This document shows positions 16,304 to 25,234 of a stretch of DNA of 59,290 nucleotides, one piece after another. Numbering within the stretch: position 1 is the stretch's first letter; each line of letters begins with the position of its first letter. The notes under the pieces were generated by a model that did no database searches, was not told the DNA's origin, and saw nothing but the letters and a program-made list of their open reading frames with translations. Source of the DNA: Sphingobacteriaceae bacterium (GTDB lineage Bacteria; Bacteroidota; Bacteroidia; B-17B0; Aurantibacillaceae); assembly GCA_947453445.1 (NCBI GenBank), contig CANGGP010000015.1, positions 1 through 59,290 of the forward strand. The letters run 5' to 3'. The translations under genes and the position numbers were made by a program.

Positions 16304-17068
16304 ATGGAAACAAAAATTATGGGTAAAAAACGCATTTTTTTACCTGAAGTAGATAGCACCAATTCTTATGCCACCAAGCTGTTAAAGAACGTTAAGCCCG
16401 AAGAAGGTACCCTTGTTTACACCGATTACCAAACCCATGGAAGAGGTCAAAGAGGAATGGTCTGGAGTGCACAACAGGCGAGTAATTTAACCTTTTCGGT
16501 GATTTTAAAACCTAACTTTTTAGCAGTCGAAAATTATTATTATTTGTACAAAATAGCCGCCTTGGCCTGTTATGACACATTGGCTAAAATAATCGATAAT
16601 AGCCAATTTGACATTAAAATAAAATGGCCGAATGACATATTGGTGAATAAACAAAAAATTGCCGGCATTCTCATTGAAAACAGTTTCGCGGAAAATAGCT
16701 TGCAATGGTCGATTATGGGCATAGGCATGAACGTGAATCAGAAGTTGCAAGGCGCACCATTTAATGCTGTTTCAATATTTGATTTGATTGGAAAAACTAC
16801 TGATAGAAACGATCTCATGGGTTTGTGTTGCCAGTCACTCGACAAGTATTATGCATTGCTCAAGTTGGGTGAGTTTGCGCAGATTAATCAACTTTATTTT
16901 TCTCGATTGTTAGGTATTGATGAATGGTGCACGGTTGTACTTAAAGGTAAGCCCATGCGCATACAAGTGAGCAGGGTAAACACCGATGGTTTATTGGTGG
17001 TGCGCGATCAAAATGCGATTGAATATGAAGCTGATGTGAAGGATGTTACCTGGCTTTTGAAGGATTAA
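16304..17068 (+). CDS. birA: Biotin--[acetyl-CoA-carboxylase] ligase
   Basis: BirA activates biotin with ATP and attaches it to the biotin carboxyl carrier protein. The 254-aa protein has the biotinyl-AMP loop GRGQRG at residues 46-51, KWPNDILVN, and the IAGILIE strand, followed by a small C-terminal SH3-like domain. There is no N-terminal helix-turn-helix, so it is a monofunctional (non-repressor) ligase. ATG at 16304 gives a short lead of about ten residues before the fold starts; ATG at 16319 is possible. Its 3' end overlaps the convergent SDR gene by 23 bases. Confidence 0.94.
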   Translation: METKIMGKKRIFLPEVDSTNSYATKLLKNVKPEEGTLVYTDYQTHGRGQRGMVWSAQQASNLTFSVILKPNFLAVENYYYLYKIAALACYDTLAKIIDNSQFDIKIKWPNDILVNKQKIAGILIENSFAENSLQWSIMGIGMNVNQKLQGAPFNAVSIFDLIGKTTDRNDLMGLCCQSLDKYYALLKLGEFAQINQLYFSRLLGIDEWCTVVLKGKPMRIQVSRVNTDGLLVVRDQNAIEYEADVKDVTWLLKD

Positions 17069-17963
17069 GCGCATTCAAAGCCGCATCAAGTGTGCCATAC
17101 TGAAAGTGAAAGTTGTGTTGAATGAGTTTGTCGCATGAAATTTTTAATCCTCTGGTCAATGCCAAATGTCTTTCACCCAAAATTAATTTCAATAAAAATT
17201 CAGGCACATTCGGTAAAAAGAAAGGACGATGAAGTGATTTCGCAAGTTGTTTACTGAATGTTTGATTCGTTACAATTTCGGGTGCCACAGCGTTGAATGT
17301 GCCGTTTAATTGGGGGTTTTCAACTGCATAAAGAAATAAATTCGATAAATCATCAATGTGTATCCAAGGAAAATATTGTTGGCCACTCGCCAAAGCAGCG
17401 CCAAATCCGTATTTAAAAGGCATACTCATTTTTGGCAAAGCCCCAGCTTGTGAAGCCAACACGATTGCAATTCTGAAAATTGTCATCTTATCGGCCAGTT
17501 TTTCAAAGGGCGCATAGGCAGCTTCCCACTTTACACAAGTGTCGCCCATAAAATCATGGCCCGGCGCCGAAGTTTCGGTAAATAATTGCGCACTTTGTAC
17601 TGCACCATAATAGCCAACTGCACTTGCGCCGATAAATTGTTTTAATGGGATTTTGTTTTGTTGAATGGTATCAATCAACAATTGGCTTGATTTAACTCGT
17701 GATTCAATGATTTCCTTTTTGTAAGCAGGCGTCCAAGCCTTATCCACTATACCTGCACCGGCCAAATGAATCAACACATCCACATTGTCGAATGCTGCCA
17801 AATCAATGCTTTTATTTTTCCAATCCCATTGGTATGTTTGAATACCATTTGTTGAATTGGCATGTCGACTCAGCACCACCACTTCATGCTTTTTGCTTAT
17901 AAATAAATCGGTGATGGCCTTACCCAGTAATCCACTTCCGCCACTAATTAATATCTTTGCCAT
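17046..17963 (-). CDS. TIGR01777-family NAD(P)-dependent epimerase (YfcH-like)
   Basis: A 305-aa extended SDR protein. The nucleotide-binding loop is GGSGLLG at residues 8-14, VDVLIHLAGAGI follows at about 63-74, and SAVGYYG supplies the active-site region. The C-terminal DUF1731-like tail (PFFLPNVPEFLLKLILGE) is diagnostic of the YfcH/TIGR01777 group. The substrate is unknown; the plant homologue is linked to cell division proteins. It converges on birA with a 23-base overlap, and a 34-base gap separates it from the divergent ferredoxin gene. Confidence 0.88.
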   Translation of the reverse strand: MAKILISGGSGLLGKAITDLFISKKHEVVVLSRHANSTNGIQTYQWDWKNKSIDLAAFDNVDVLIHLAGAGIVDKAWTPAYKKEIIESRVKSSQLLIDTIQQNKIPLKQFIGASAVGYYGAVQSAQLFTETSAPGHDFMGDTCVKWEAAYAPFEKLADKMTIFRIAIVLASQAGALPKMSMPFKYGFGAALASGQQYFPWIHIDDLSNLFLYAVENPQLNGTFNAVAPEIVTNQTFSKQLAKSLHRPFFLPNVPEFLLKLILGERHLALTRGLKISCDKLIQHNFHFQYGTLDAALNALNPSKAR

Positions 17964-17997
17964 ATAACAATAACAAATCTATCTTTAATAAGTTTAC

Positions 17998-18309
17998 ATG
18001 GTATACGACATTCATTTATTTATTTGCACAAATCAACGCAGCGATTCTGCTAAATTAAGTTGCGGCGAAAGCCATGGCTTAGAGCTGGTGGCTGAATTCA
18101 AAAAACAAATCAAAGATTTAAAAGTGAATCTTAAAATTAGAGCCAACCGCAGCGGTTGTTTGGGCATTTGTGATTTTGGACCAACAGTGGCCATTTATCC
18201 TGAAGGTACTTTTTATGTGGGTGTAAAAAAAGAAGATGTGAAGGAGATTGTTGAGTCACACATTCTTCACCAAACAAAAGTGCAACGTTTATTGCTGAAA
18301 AATGGCTAA
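17998..18309 (+). CDS. Thioredoxin-like (2Fe-2S) ferredoxin domain protein
   Basis: The 103-aa protein matches the thioredoxin-fold 2Fe-2S ferredoxins, with cysteines C10, C22, C54 and C58 (SGCLGICDFGP around the second pair) and a conserved GPTVAIYPEGTFYVGV strand segment. These proteins carry single electrons, and the partner is not identified. A TATCTTTA box at 17980-17987 is the likely promoter. The stop overlaps the next gene's start by 8 bases, giving a likely three-gene unit with the next two genes. Confidence 0.88.
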   Translation: MVYDIHLFICTNQRSDSAKLSCGESHGLELVAEFKKQIKDLKVNLKIRANRSGCLGICDFGPTVAIYPEGTFYVGVKKEDVKEIVESHILHQTKVQRLLLKNG

Positions 18310-18655
18310 TCTGCCCGATATCAATCATTCTTTGCAGCAAGAAGATTTATTTCTTGTTTTTAAAAATCAATTGCACAAAGATTTTGAATCTTGTGGTTTA
18401 TCAACTGATTTTATAACACAACTGCCACGCTTGTTTTTGGATTTAAGGCAAAGCATTGAAACCGAAATTAAACACATTGCTAAAACATCGAATAGTGGAT
18501 TGTATAATTTGCTTTACCGTATCGACATCAGCGAAATACAAATAAAAAATTATTTAGTGACCAACGCAGCGCTAAGTTATGAGTGTGCTTTGGCCGAATT
18601 AATGATCAAAAGAATTTTACAAAAAGTAATTTTTAAAAAACGTTTTTCATCTTAA
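18302..18655 (+). CDS. Conserved helical protein of unknown function
   Basis: A 117-aa, all-helical, cytoplasmic protein with no signal peptide and no recognised domain. The N-terminal half contains FVFKNQLHKDFESCGL-like amphipathic helices, and the C-terminus is basic (KVIFKKRFSS). It overlaps the ferredoxin gene by 8 bases and ends 1 base before the acetyltransferase start, so it is translated as part of the same operon. The context does not indicate a function. Confidence 0.72.
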   Translation: MANLPDINHSLQQEDLFLVFKNQLHKDFESCGLSTDFITQLPRLFLDLRQSIETEIKHIAKTSNSGLYNLLYRIDISEIQIKNYLVTNAALSYECALAELMIKRILQKVIFKKRFSS

Positions 18656-18656
18656 T

Positions 18657-19133
18657 ATGGATATAACTGTTCGAAAGGGTTCTGAAAACGATATTGCTGC
18701 AGCTTTGAATTTGATTCGTGAATTGGCGCATTTTGAATTGGCGCCTGACGAAGTGGAAGTAAACGAATTGCAAATGATGCAATGGGGTTTTGGTGAACAT
18801 AAGTTATTTGATTTTTTTGTGGCAGAAAAAAACAAGCAAATAGTTGGCATGGCTTTGTATTATTATAAATACTCAACATGGAAAGGCAAGTGTATTTTTT
18901 TGGAAGACATTATTGTTACCGAATCGCAAAGAAGACAAGGTATTGGCAAATTGTTGTTTGATGAAGTATTAAAGCAAGCAAAACTTGAAAAAGTAAAACG
19001 ACTCGAATGGCAAGTATTGAACTGGAATACCGATGCCATTGAATTTTACAAGCATTACAATGCGAATCTCAACAATGAATGGTCGAACGGGAAATTGGTA
19101 TTTGATCAAATACAAGCCTTTAATTTTGATTAG
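18657..19133 (+). CDS. GNAT family N-acetyltransferase
   Basis: A 158-aa single-domain acetyltransferase. The acetyl-CoA binding motif A is present as QRRQGIGKLLFDEVL (about residues 92-106), preceded by the FLEDIIVTESQ strand, and motif B has WQVLNWNTDAIEFYKHYNA. The closest look-alikes are diamine or thialysine acetyltransferase-type proteins, but the substrate cannot be decided. Its last 14 bases overlap the convergent gene on the other strand. Confidence 0.9.
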   Translation: MDITVRKGSENDIAAALNLIRELAHFELAPDEVEVNELQMMQWGFGEHKLFDFFVAEKNKQIVGMALYYYKYSTWKGKCIFLEDIIVTESQRRQGIGKLLFDEVLKQAKLEKVKRLEWQVLNWNTDAIEFYKHYNANLNNEWSNGKLVFDQIQAFNFD

Positions 19134-19719
19134 TCGTTACCAAACACTTGGGAATGTTCCATTGTCGACGGTATTTGCTTAAATCAATGATCATACCATC
19201 ACAGTTCAAATAATCACCTGCTTTGTTTCGTTTCATCATCAAGGCATTGCCTTGTTGAATTTCTTTGATGATCAATAACGATAATTCTTCCAAGCCAACA
19301 CGGTGGTATTGTTTAGCAATTTTAAAACCTATTTCATTGTTGTATAAATCCATCACACTACTTAGGCTATCGGGCACTTCATCATCTTCATTTTGCCATC
19401 GCAAGTAACTTTTGTAATTTGCTTTTTCATGCAAAATGCCCAAGCGTCGAATTTTTTTTAAACTGATTTTTTGTGCAAAAGCGGCCATCATAAAACAATG
19501 GCGAAAGGCATCTAATTTACCACCGGATATGTATTTGTCGAGCGATGTGTTGTTATTTTGTGCAAGGTAAATTGGCCAGGCTTTTTTGTATGTTTTTTTT
19601 AGCTTGACGGCTGAAAACGGGTGAAATAAAGCCCAGCGCTTTTCAATAAAACTTGAAGCAACATTTTGAGCAAATGTGCATTGCACCATAAATAACAAAA
19701 AAAGAATTCGCATCTGCAT
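19120..19719 (-). CDS. Secreted protein with DUF6973-like domain
   Basis: The 199-aa protein has a short signal peptide (ending TFAQ at about residue 18), then a helical region with DAFRHCFMMAAFA and a later LHEKANYKSY segment. The paired His motifs resemble the DUF6973/NA-type helical family, but I assign this from memory. The last part contains LNCDGMIIDLSKYRRQW. It is probably periplasmic. The start at 19719 is one of two close ATGs; the other (19713) drops two residues. The function is unknown. Confidence 0.7.
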   Translation of the reverse strand: MQMRILFLLFMVQCTFAQNVASSFIEKRWALFHPFSAVKLKKTYKKAWPIYLAQNNNTSLDKYISGGKLDAFRHCFMMAAFAQKISLKKIRRLGILHEKANYKSYLRWQNEDDEVPDSLSSVMDLYNNEIGFKIAKQYHRVGLEELSLLIIKEIQQGNALMMKRNKAGDYLNCDGMIIDLSKYRRQWNIPKCLVTTNQN

Positions 19720-19808
19720 CTCATCACAAGTTATTATTCTTTTCAGAAATAAACAAAAGGATGTTTATACTTATACTTTTTGAAGACGCATTCAGCGGGG
19801 CATTATGA

Positions 19809-19816
19809 TAAGTTTG
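19809..19816 (+). promoter_or_regulatory. -7 promoter box
   Basis: TAAGTTTG matches TAnnTTTG and ends 4 bases before the ATG at 19821, implying a near-leaderless transcript. Confidence 0.45.
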
Positions 19817-19820
19817 TAAG

Positions 19821-20090
19821 ATGGGTTTAGGTCGCGATTTATTGAATGGTATTTTAAAAAAGCGTGAATTTACTTTGGTTGAAAGTATCGGCGACTTAAA
19901 AGATAAGTTGGCCGCCGGCACTAAATTAACATACGAAGAAAAAACAGCCATTAATAATTACGAACGTTATAAGGCCAATATTTTGAATGCTGAAATGGAT
20001 GAAGCGCGTTTTCAAAATAAATTCAAACAAATGCAAGTAATTGCCAATTTGGGCGATTGGCGTGAATTTTTAAAGGAGGAATATTTCTAA
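19821..20090 (+). CDS. Small conserved protein of unknown function
   Basis: An 89-aa soluble helical protein with many charged residues. It has an LKDKLAAGTKLTYEEKTAINNYERYK segment and a Trp near the end (GDWREFLKEEYF). I do not recognise a family. It has its own perfect -7 box directly before the ATG, which supports it being a real gene, and lies 63 bases ahead of fbp on the same strand, where fbp has a separate promoter box. Confidence 0.7.
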   Translation: MGLGRDLLNGILKKREFTLVESIGDLKDKLAAGTKLTYEEKTAINNYERYKANILNAEMDEARFQNKFKQMQVIANLGDWREFLKEEYF

Positions 20091-20126
20091 ATCCCACTTT
20101 TTTCTGTAAATCAGTATTAAAATGCT

Positions 20127-20134
20127 TAACTTTG
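20127..20134 (+). promoter_or_regulatory. -7 promoter box of fbp
   Basis: TAACTTTG matches TAnnTTTG and ends 19 bases before the fbp ATG, leaving a short leader. Confidence 0.5.
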
Positions 20135-20153
20135 CCCTTCAAAAATTTTAGGC

Positions 20154-21167
20154 ATGAACGTACAAACATTAGGACAGTTTATCATTGAAAAACAAGCTGA
20201 TTTTCCTTACGCAAAAGGTGAATTATCGCGCTTGTTACGCGACATTGGTATTGCTGCCAAAATTGTAAACCGCGAAGTAAACAAAGCAGGTTTAGTTGAG
20301 ATATTGGGCGAAACCGGCGAAACAAATATTCAAGGTGAGCGCGTTAAAAAATTAGATGTATTTGCCAATGATCAGTTCATTGCTGCCTTAAAAGCAGGTG
20401 GTGAGGTTTGTGCCATTGCCAGTGAAGAAAACGACGAAATCATTCCAATTGATTCTGAAATTTCGAAAAGCGCAAAATACGTGGTGGCCATGGATCCACT
20501 CGATGGTTCATCAAACATTGATGTAAACGTTTCTGTTGGGACCATTTTCTCTGTGTATCGTCGCACCAGCTTAAGCGGCCCTGGTAACTTAGAAGATTTT
20601 ATGCAACGTGGCACCGAACAAGTGGCTGCCGGTTACATCATTTATGGTTCAAGTTGTATGCTGGTGTATACCACCGGCAAAGGTGTGAACGGCTTTACTT
20701 TAGACCCTACAATTGGCGAATTTTGTTTGTCGCATCCAAACATGCAAACCCCAAAAATGGGTAAAACTTATTCCATCAACGAAGGTAATTATTTGCATTT
20801 CCCTGATGGTGTGAAAAAATTCATCAAATACTGTCAAGAAGAAAACAAAGAAACCGATCGTCCTTACTCATCACGTTATATAGGTTCGGGTGTGGCCGAT
20901 ATTCACCGTAACTTAATTACAGGTGGTATTTATATTTATCCTACAACCACAAAATCACCAAATGGCAAATTGCGTTTGTTATACGAATGTAATCCTTTGG
21001 CATACATTGTTGAGCAAGCTGGCGGTAAGGCTACAACTGGTGGCAAACGTATTATGGAAGTGCCAATTACGGAGTTACACCAACGCACACCGTTGTTTTT
21101 AGGCTCTTCTGAAATGGTTGATATTGCCATGGATTTTATGGCCAAGTTTTCAAGCGAAAAAGTATAA
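20154..21167 (+). CDS. fbp: Class I fructose-1,6-bisphosphatase
   Basis: The enzyme hydrolyses fructose-1,6-bisphosphate to fructose-6-phosphate, the committed step of gluconeogenesis. The 337-aa protein carries the metal and phosphate site [14 protein letters not shown] at about residues 111-124, the IASEEND acidic site just before it, and the substrate region [14 protein letters not shown] followed by GGIYIYP and [16 protein letters not shown]. The length is normal. A promoter box precedes it and a terminator follows, so it is probably transcribed alone. Confidence 0.96.
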   Translation: MNVQTLGQFIIEKQADFPYAKGELSRLLRDIGIAAKIVNREVNKAGLVEILGETGETNIQGERVKKLDVFANDQFIAALKAGGEVCAIASEENDEIIPIDSEISKSAKYVVAMDPLDGSSNIDVNVSVGTIFSVYRRTSLSGPGNLEDFMQRGTEQVAAGYIIYGSSCMLVYTTGKGVNGFTLDPTIGEFCLSHPNMQTPKMGKTYSINEGNYLHFPDGVKKFIKYCQEENKETDRPYSSRYIGSGVADIHRNLITGGIYIYPTTTKSPNGKLRLLYECNPLAYIVEQAGGKATTGGKRIMEVPITELHQRTPLFLGSSEMVDIAMDFMAKFSSEKV

Positions 21168-21192
21168 TTTAAAAATCTATGATAAGGTTAAT

Positions 21193-21214
21193 AATCCCCA
21201 TGAAATTGGGGATT
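21193..21214 (+). terminator. Terminator of fbp
   Basis: Stem AATCCCCA / TGGGGATT (21193-21200 and 21207-21214) with a 6-base loop is followed by a T-run of about eight. Confidence 0.85.
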
Positions 21215-21384
21215 TTTTTTTGGCATCTGCTATTTCAGTTCAATCCATCTTTTTAATTTTATTGATTTGCAAAAGACTTAATGTATTGCTTTAGGTAAAA
21301 ACATTAACAAAATTCTGTTGTTAAATAGCCGATTTTAAATGCAGGATAAATTGTAATTTACTTAGATTTAAGCATTATAAAGCT

Positions 21385-22155
21385 ATGTTGAAACGACCTG
21401 TTATTTTAGTTACCAATGATGATGGAATTTATGCACCCGGCATAAAATTTATAACCAATTTGGCCAAACAATTTGGTGATGTAATGGTTGTTGCGCCCGA
21501 TAAGCCGCAAAGCGGGATGGGGCATGCCATTACAATCAATGCCACTTTGCGTATTCAAAAAACAAATTACCACGGTGTAGAAACCGAATATGCCTGCAGC
21601 GGAACCCCTGTTGATTGCGTTAAAATGGCTGTTAACCATGTGCTGAAAGACCGTCCTGATTTAGTGATTAGTGGCATCAACCACGGCAGCAACAGTTCGA
21701 TTAATGTGATATACAGTGGCACCATGAGTGCCGCCATTGAAGGGGCTTTAGAAGGCACGCCCAGCATTGGTTTTAGTTTGTGTGATTATTCTTCTGATGC
21801 CGATTTTTCGCAAGCACAAACTTTTATTGCACATCTCATCGAACAAAGCCTTAAAAACAAAATGCCAAAAGGGGTTTGCCTAAATGTGAATATTCCTAAA
21901 CTACCAGCCGCACAAATAAAAGGCATTAAAGTGGTTCGTCAGGCGCGCGGTAATTGGGTTGAGCGATTCGAAGAGCGTCAAGATCCATACGGTAGAAACT
22001 ATTATTGGTTAACCGGTGAATTTGTAAATTTTGAACCTGAAGCTTGCGATACCGATGAATGGGCCTTGGCCAACGGTTATCTTTCGGTTGTGCCAACACA
22101 GGCCGATATGACAGCGCACGCATTGTTGAACGATATTAAACATTTTGAATCATGA
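21385..22155 (+). CDS. surE: 5'/3'-nucleotidase SurE
   Basis: SurE is a metal-dependent phosphatase acting on nucleoside monophosphates and linked to stationary-phase survival. The 256-aa protein begins with the metal site LVTNDDGIYAPGI (D12 and D13), then VVAPDKPQSGMGHAIT and the SGINHGSNSSINVIYSGTMSAA block. It is the first gene of a tightly packed operon (overlaps of 4, 1, 4 and 4 bases through 25208). The 217-base gap upstream contains the fbp terminator and a TAGATTTA near-consensus -7 box at about 21364. Confidence 0.95.
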   Translation: MLKRPVILVTNDDGIYAPGIKFITNLAKQFGDVMVVAPDKPQSGMGHAITINATLRIQKTNYHGVETEYACSGTPVDCVKMAVNHVLKDRPDLVISGINHGSNSSINVIYSGTMSAAIEGALEGTPSIGFSLCDYSSDADFSQAQTFIAHLIEQSLKNKMPKGVCLNVNIPKLPAAQIKGIKVVRQARGNWVERFEERQDPYGRNYYWLTGEFVNFEPEACDTDEWALANGYLSVVPTQADMTAHALLNDIKHFES

Positions 22156-22472
22156 AAAATTGGATGGTTAAAATAGACAAGTGGTGGATGGGTATCATCA
22201 TCGGTTTGGTTTTTCCGATGCTCTTTTATTTTTTTTATTGGGCATTGTTTCACCACCAACTTGCATTTCCGCTTCGCTTTACCAGCTATCTCCTCAAAGG
22301 TTACATGTTAAGTAATGTGATAAAAATGTGTGGATTAGGGAACCTGCTCATGTTTTATTTTGGATTAAACAAACGCCTCGACGGATTCAGCAAGGGAATC
22401 ATCGTAAGCGTATTGTTTTATGTTGCCCTCGTTGCTTATGTGAGTTATACCTTTGAACCCGAAATTTTTTAA
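22152..22472 (+). CDS. Small membrane protein of unknown function
   Basis: A 106-aa protein with three likely membrane helices (about residues 14-34, 50-72 and 80-100) and aromatic-rich loops. It overlaps surE by 4 bases (ATGA) and shares its stop (TAATG) with the lpxB start, so translation is coupled. I recognise no domain. Its position between surE and lpxB suggests an envelope role, but that is inference. Confidence 0.75.
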   Translation: MKNWMVKIDKWWMGIIIGLVFPMLFYFFYWALFHHQLAFPLRFTSYLLKGYMLSNVIKMCGLGNLLMFYFGLNKRLDGFSKGIIVSVLFYVALVAYVSYTFEPEIF

Positions 22473-23599
22473 TGAAGTATTATTTTATAGCAGGTGAAGC
22501 CAGTGGTGATTTACATGCAGCCAATTGTATGCGCGAACTTTTGCTGCAAGATAAACAAGCTGAATTTGCGTTTACCGGCGGTGATTTAATGCAGGAAGTG
22601 AGCAAGGTCAAAGCCGACATTCACATTCAACAAATGGCCTTTATGGGCTTTGTGGATGTGCTTAAAAACATCGGCACCATTCAAAAGAATTTTAAAATTG
22701 TGAAAGAAGCCATTTTGAAATTTAAACCCGATTTATTGGTGCTTGTAGATTATCCGGGATTTAATTTGCGAATGGCCAAGTGGGCCCACGAACAAGGCAT
22801 TAAAGTGGATTATTATATTTCCCCAACTGTTTGGGCATGGAAAGAAAATCGCATCGAAATCATCAAAAAATTTGTGCACAACATGTTTGTGATTTTACCT
22901 TTTGAAGAAGCATTTTATGCCAAACACAATCACAAGGTTCATTTTGTTGGTCATCCGCTCATCGATGCCATTGCACAAAAACAAAAGAACTTTATTTCGA
23001 AAGAAGATTTTATTCTTCAAAATCATTTAAGCCATAAGCCAATCATTGCAGTATTACCAGGCAGTAGGGTGCAAGAAATTGAACGCATGTTGGACAGCAT
23101 GGTAAAGGTAATCCCACATTTTAAAAGTCATCAATTTATTTTTGCCGGATCGAATCATTTACCTTCACACTACTATGAGAAGTTAAAGCAAAAAAACATT
23201 GCTGTTGTATTTAATCAAACCTATGAATTAATGGCTTATGCACACGCAGGCATTATCAAATCAGGAACATCAACACTAGAAAGTGCCTTGTTTAATTTGC
23301 CGCAAGTGGTTTGCTATAAAGGCGGCAATTTATCTTTTGAAATAGGAAAACGCTTGGTAAATGTAAAATACATTGGTTTACCAAATTTAATTATGGATAA
23401 ATCTGTCGTTAAGGAATTGGTGCAATACGATTTCACCGTTGAAAATATTAAAACCGAACTAAGTGAATTAATCAACAACGAAGCATACCGCAACCGCATT
23501 TTATCTGATTACAAGACCTTGCACACCATGTTAGGCGGCAAGGGTGCTTCACATCGATTGGCTGAATATTTATGTTTGGATGCACAAGCCGTAAAATGA
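22472..23599 (+). CDS. lpxB: Lipid-A-disaccharide synthase
   Basis: LpxB (GT19) joins UDP-2,3-diacylglucosamine to lipid X to form the lipid A disaccharide, at the inner face of the cytoplasmic membrane. The 375-aa protein starts with the family motif FIAGEASGDLHAANCM and has QQMAFMGFVDVL, YYISPTVWAWKENR, and the C-terminal sugar-nucleotide site (GIIKSGTSTLESALF). It is embedded in the surE operon, with a 1-base overlap on the left and 4 bases on the right. Confidence 0.95.
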   Translation: MKYYFIAGEASGDLHAANCMRELLLQDKQAEFAFTGGDLMQEVSKVKADIHIQQMAFMGFVDVLKNIGTIQKNFKIVKEAILKFKPDLLVLVDYPGFNLRMAKWAHEQGIKVDYYISPTVWAWKENRIEIIKKFVHNMFVILPFEEAFYAKHNHKVHFVGHPLIDAIAQKQKNFISKEDFILQNHLSHKPIIAVLPGSRVQEIERMLDSMVKVIPHFKSHQFIFAGSNHLPSHYYEKLKQKNIAVVFNQTYELMAYAHAGIIKSGTSTLESALFNLPQVVCYKGGNLSFEIGKRLVNVKYIGLPNLIMDKSVVKELVQYDFTVENIKTELSELINNEAYRNRILSDYKTLHTMLGGKGASHRLAEYLCLDAQAVK

Positions 23600-24783
23600 A
23601 AAAAAGGCACATGAAGCGATATCTCTTTCTCCTTTTCTTACCTGTTTTATTGGCCTTTAGCCCATTCGTTATTTCAACCGAAACACTTCAAATTCGAATT
23701 TTCGCACATTTAAAAATTAAATCTTGTCAGTTTGTTTTAACCACAGGCAATTATAAAATCTTGGCCGATGGCAATCTATTGTCGCCGATAAAAATCAACG
23801 ATGTATTCAGCTTTACATTACAAGGTGATGATTCAGTCAATGTTTACAAGAATCTTAAATTTAACGGCCGATTTAAATACCTTAAATTCATTAATGAAAG
23901 TAACAATGAAATGAAGGTAAAAATTGTTGACCCTGATCGCAAGATTAGGGTTTATCAAGGCAACATGAGTGTGAATGTGAGTGAAGGTTTTTTAAGAATC
24001 ATCAATGAAGTATCACTTGATAATTACATTGCCGGTGTAACCGAAGCTGAAGCGGGTGTAAAAGCCAATATTGAATTTTATAAAGTGCAAGCCATCCTTG
24101 CCCGAACATTTGCCTTGGCACACATCAACAAACATGTTGTTGAAGGCTTTAGTTTATGCGATCAAGTGCACTGTCAGGCTTATTTCGGAAAGCCACACGA
24201 ATTAAGTATTATTCGTGCTGTAGAAGTAACCAAAGGTAAAGTGGTTGTTGACCAAAATTTAAATTTAATCATCGCCGCGTTTCACAGTAACAGCGGTGGT
24301 CAAACGGCCAATAGCGAAGATGTGTGGGGCAAATCAACACCATATTTAAAAAGCATCATCGATACTTTTAGCACCCGTATGCCCAATGCCAAATGGGAAA
24401 GGAAAATGCTCACAGAAGATTGGTTGACCTATTTAAAATTAAAACATAATTTCCCCGTTGATAAAATGGAAGTGAAGGAGCTGGCTCTTAACTTTAACCA
24501 AGAGCACCGAAAAGTATATTTAGAATACAATAACCAAAGAGTGCCGCTCAAAAATATCCGACAAGATTTACAATTAAAATCAACTTATTTTAATGTTAAA
24601 CAATGTGGTCGCGACAGTGTTGTTTTTACAGGAAAAGGTTATGGTCATGGTTTAGGCATGTGCCAGGAAGGCGCTATGCGCATGGCAAAATTGGGCTATT
24701 CGTACACCGATATTTTAAATTTTTATTACCAAGATATTTTACTCATCGATTTACACCAACTTAGTTTTTTTAAAGACGAATGA
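23596..24783 (+). CDS. SpoIID/LytB domain protein
   Basis: SpoIID-type proteins cleave or activate cleavage of denuded peptidoglycan strands. The 395-aa protein has an N-terminal membrane/signal helix, then the SpoIID domain with VSLDNYIAGVTEAEAG (likely catalytic Glu region), KVQAILARTFAL, AAFHSNSGGQTANSEDVW, and the closing GKGYGHGLGMCQEGAMRMA. ATG at 23596 is chosen over the frame beginning at 23572: it overlaps the lpxB stop by the usual 4 bases (ATGA) and leaves a clean signal peptide. This organism does not look like a spore former, so a general cell-wall role is likely. Confidence 0.9.
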   Translation: MKKRHMKRYLFLLFLPVLLAFSPFVISTETLQIRIFAHLKIKSCQFVLTTGNYKILADGNLLSPIKINDVFSFTLQGDDSVNVYKNLKFNGRFKYLKFINESNNEMKVKIVDPDRKIRVYQGNMSVNVSEGFLRIINEVSLDNYIAGVTEAEAGVKANIEFYKVQAILARTFALAHINKHVVEGFSLCDQVHCQAYFGKPHELSIIRAVEVTKGKVVVDQNLNLIIAAFHSNSGGQTANSEDVWGKSTPYLKSIIDTFSTRMPNAKWERKMLTEDWLTYLKLKHNFPVDKMEVKELALNFNQEHRKVYLEYNNQRVPLKNIRQDLQLKSTYFNVKQCGRDSVVFTGKGYGHGLGMCQEGAMRMAKLGYSYTDILNFYYQDILLIDLHQLSFFKDE

Positions 24784-25208
24784 AGCATCCTACATTGAAA
24801 TATCTTTTTTTATTTCTGTTTCTAGGTTGTTTCCTAATGTCAGTTCAAGCCCAACAGCCCGAAACAATTCGCGTACGAAAAGAGTCGAATTTGGTGAAAG
24901 CTTATTTTGATGTTACCGAATTAAAATTACTGCCCATCGATCGTTTCGGAAATCCCCAAGACAATAGAATCATGGGTTTTAAATTGTATGTGAAGAATAA
25001 GCGCGAAACAAAAGAATTTGAATCCTTCAGCAGTGCCTTAACGCCCGAAATGCTTACTTATTTGAATGCTTTAAAAGATGCCGCAAAAATATTTTTCACA
25101 AATATCATGGTGGAGGAGGATGAATCGCGTTTGATTAAATTACCGGATGTTATTGAAGTGTGGTTTCCAAATCCTAACAGCCATCAAAAAACCAAAAAGC
25201 ACAAATGA
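24780..25208 (+). CDS. Secreted protein of unknown function
   Basis: A 142-aa protein with a signal peptide of about 24 residues (ending VQAQ), then a mainly beta region with DRFGNPQDNRIMGFKLYV. The basic C-terminus (HQKTKKHK) is unusual. I recognise no domain. It overlaps the SpoIID gene by 4 bases and is the last gene of the surE operon. Only 26 bases separate it from the convergent SPOR-like gene. Confidence 0.75.
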   Translation: MKHPTLKYLFLFLFLGCFLMSVQAQQPETIRVRKESNLVKAYFDVTELKLLPIDRFGNPQDNRIMGFKLYVKNKRETKEFESFSSALTPEMLTYLNALKDAAKIFFTNIMVEEDESRLIKLPDVIEVWFPNPNSHQKTKKHK

Positions 25209-25234
25209 TTGCGTTAAACACCAATGCAATGCTT

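Noticed and set aside
23572-23595. Upstream ATG for the SpoIID protein
   Set aside because: The ATG at 23596 overlaps the lpxB stop by 4 bases like the other genes of the operon and starts a clean signal peptide.
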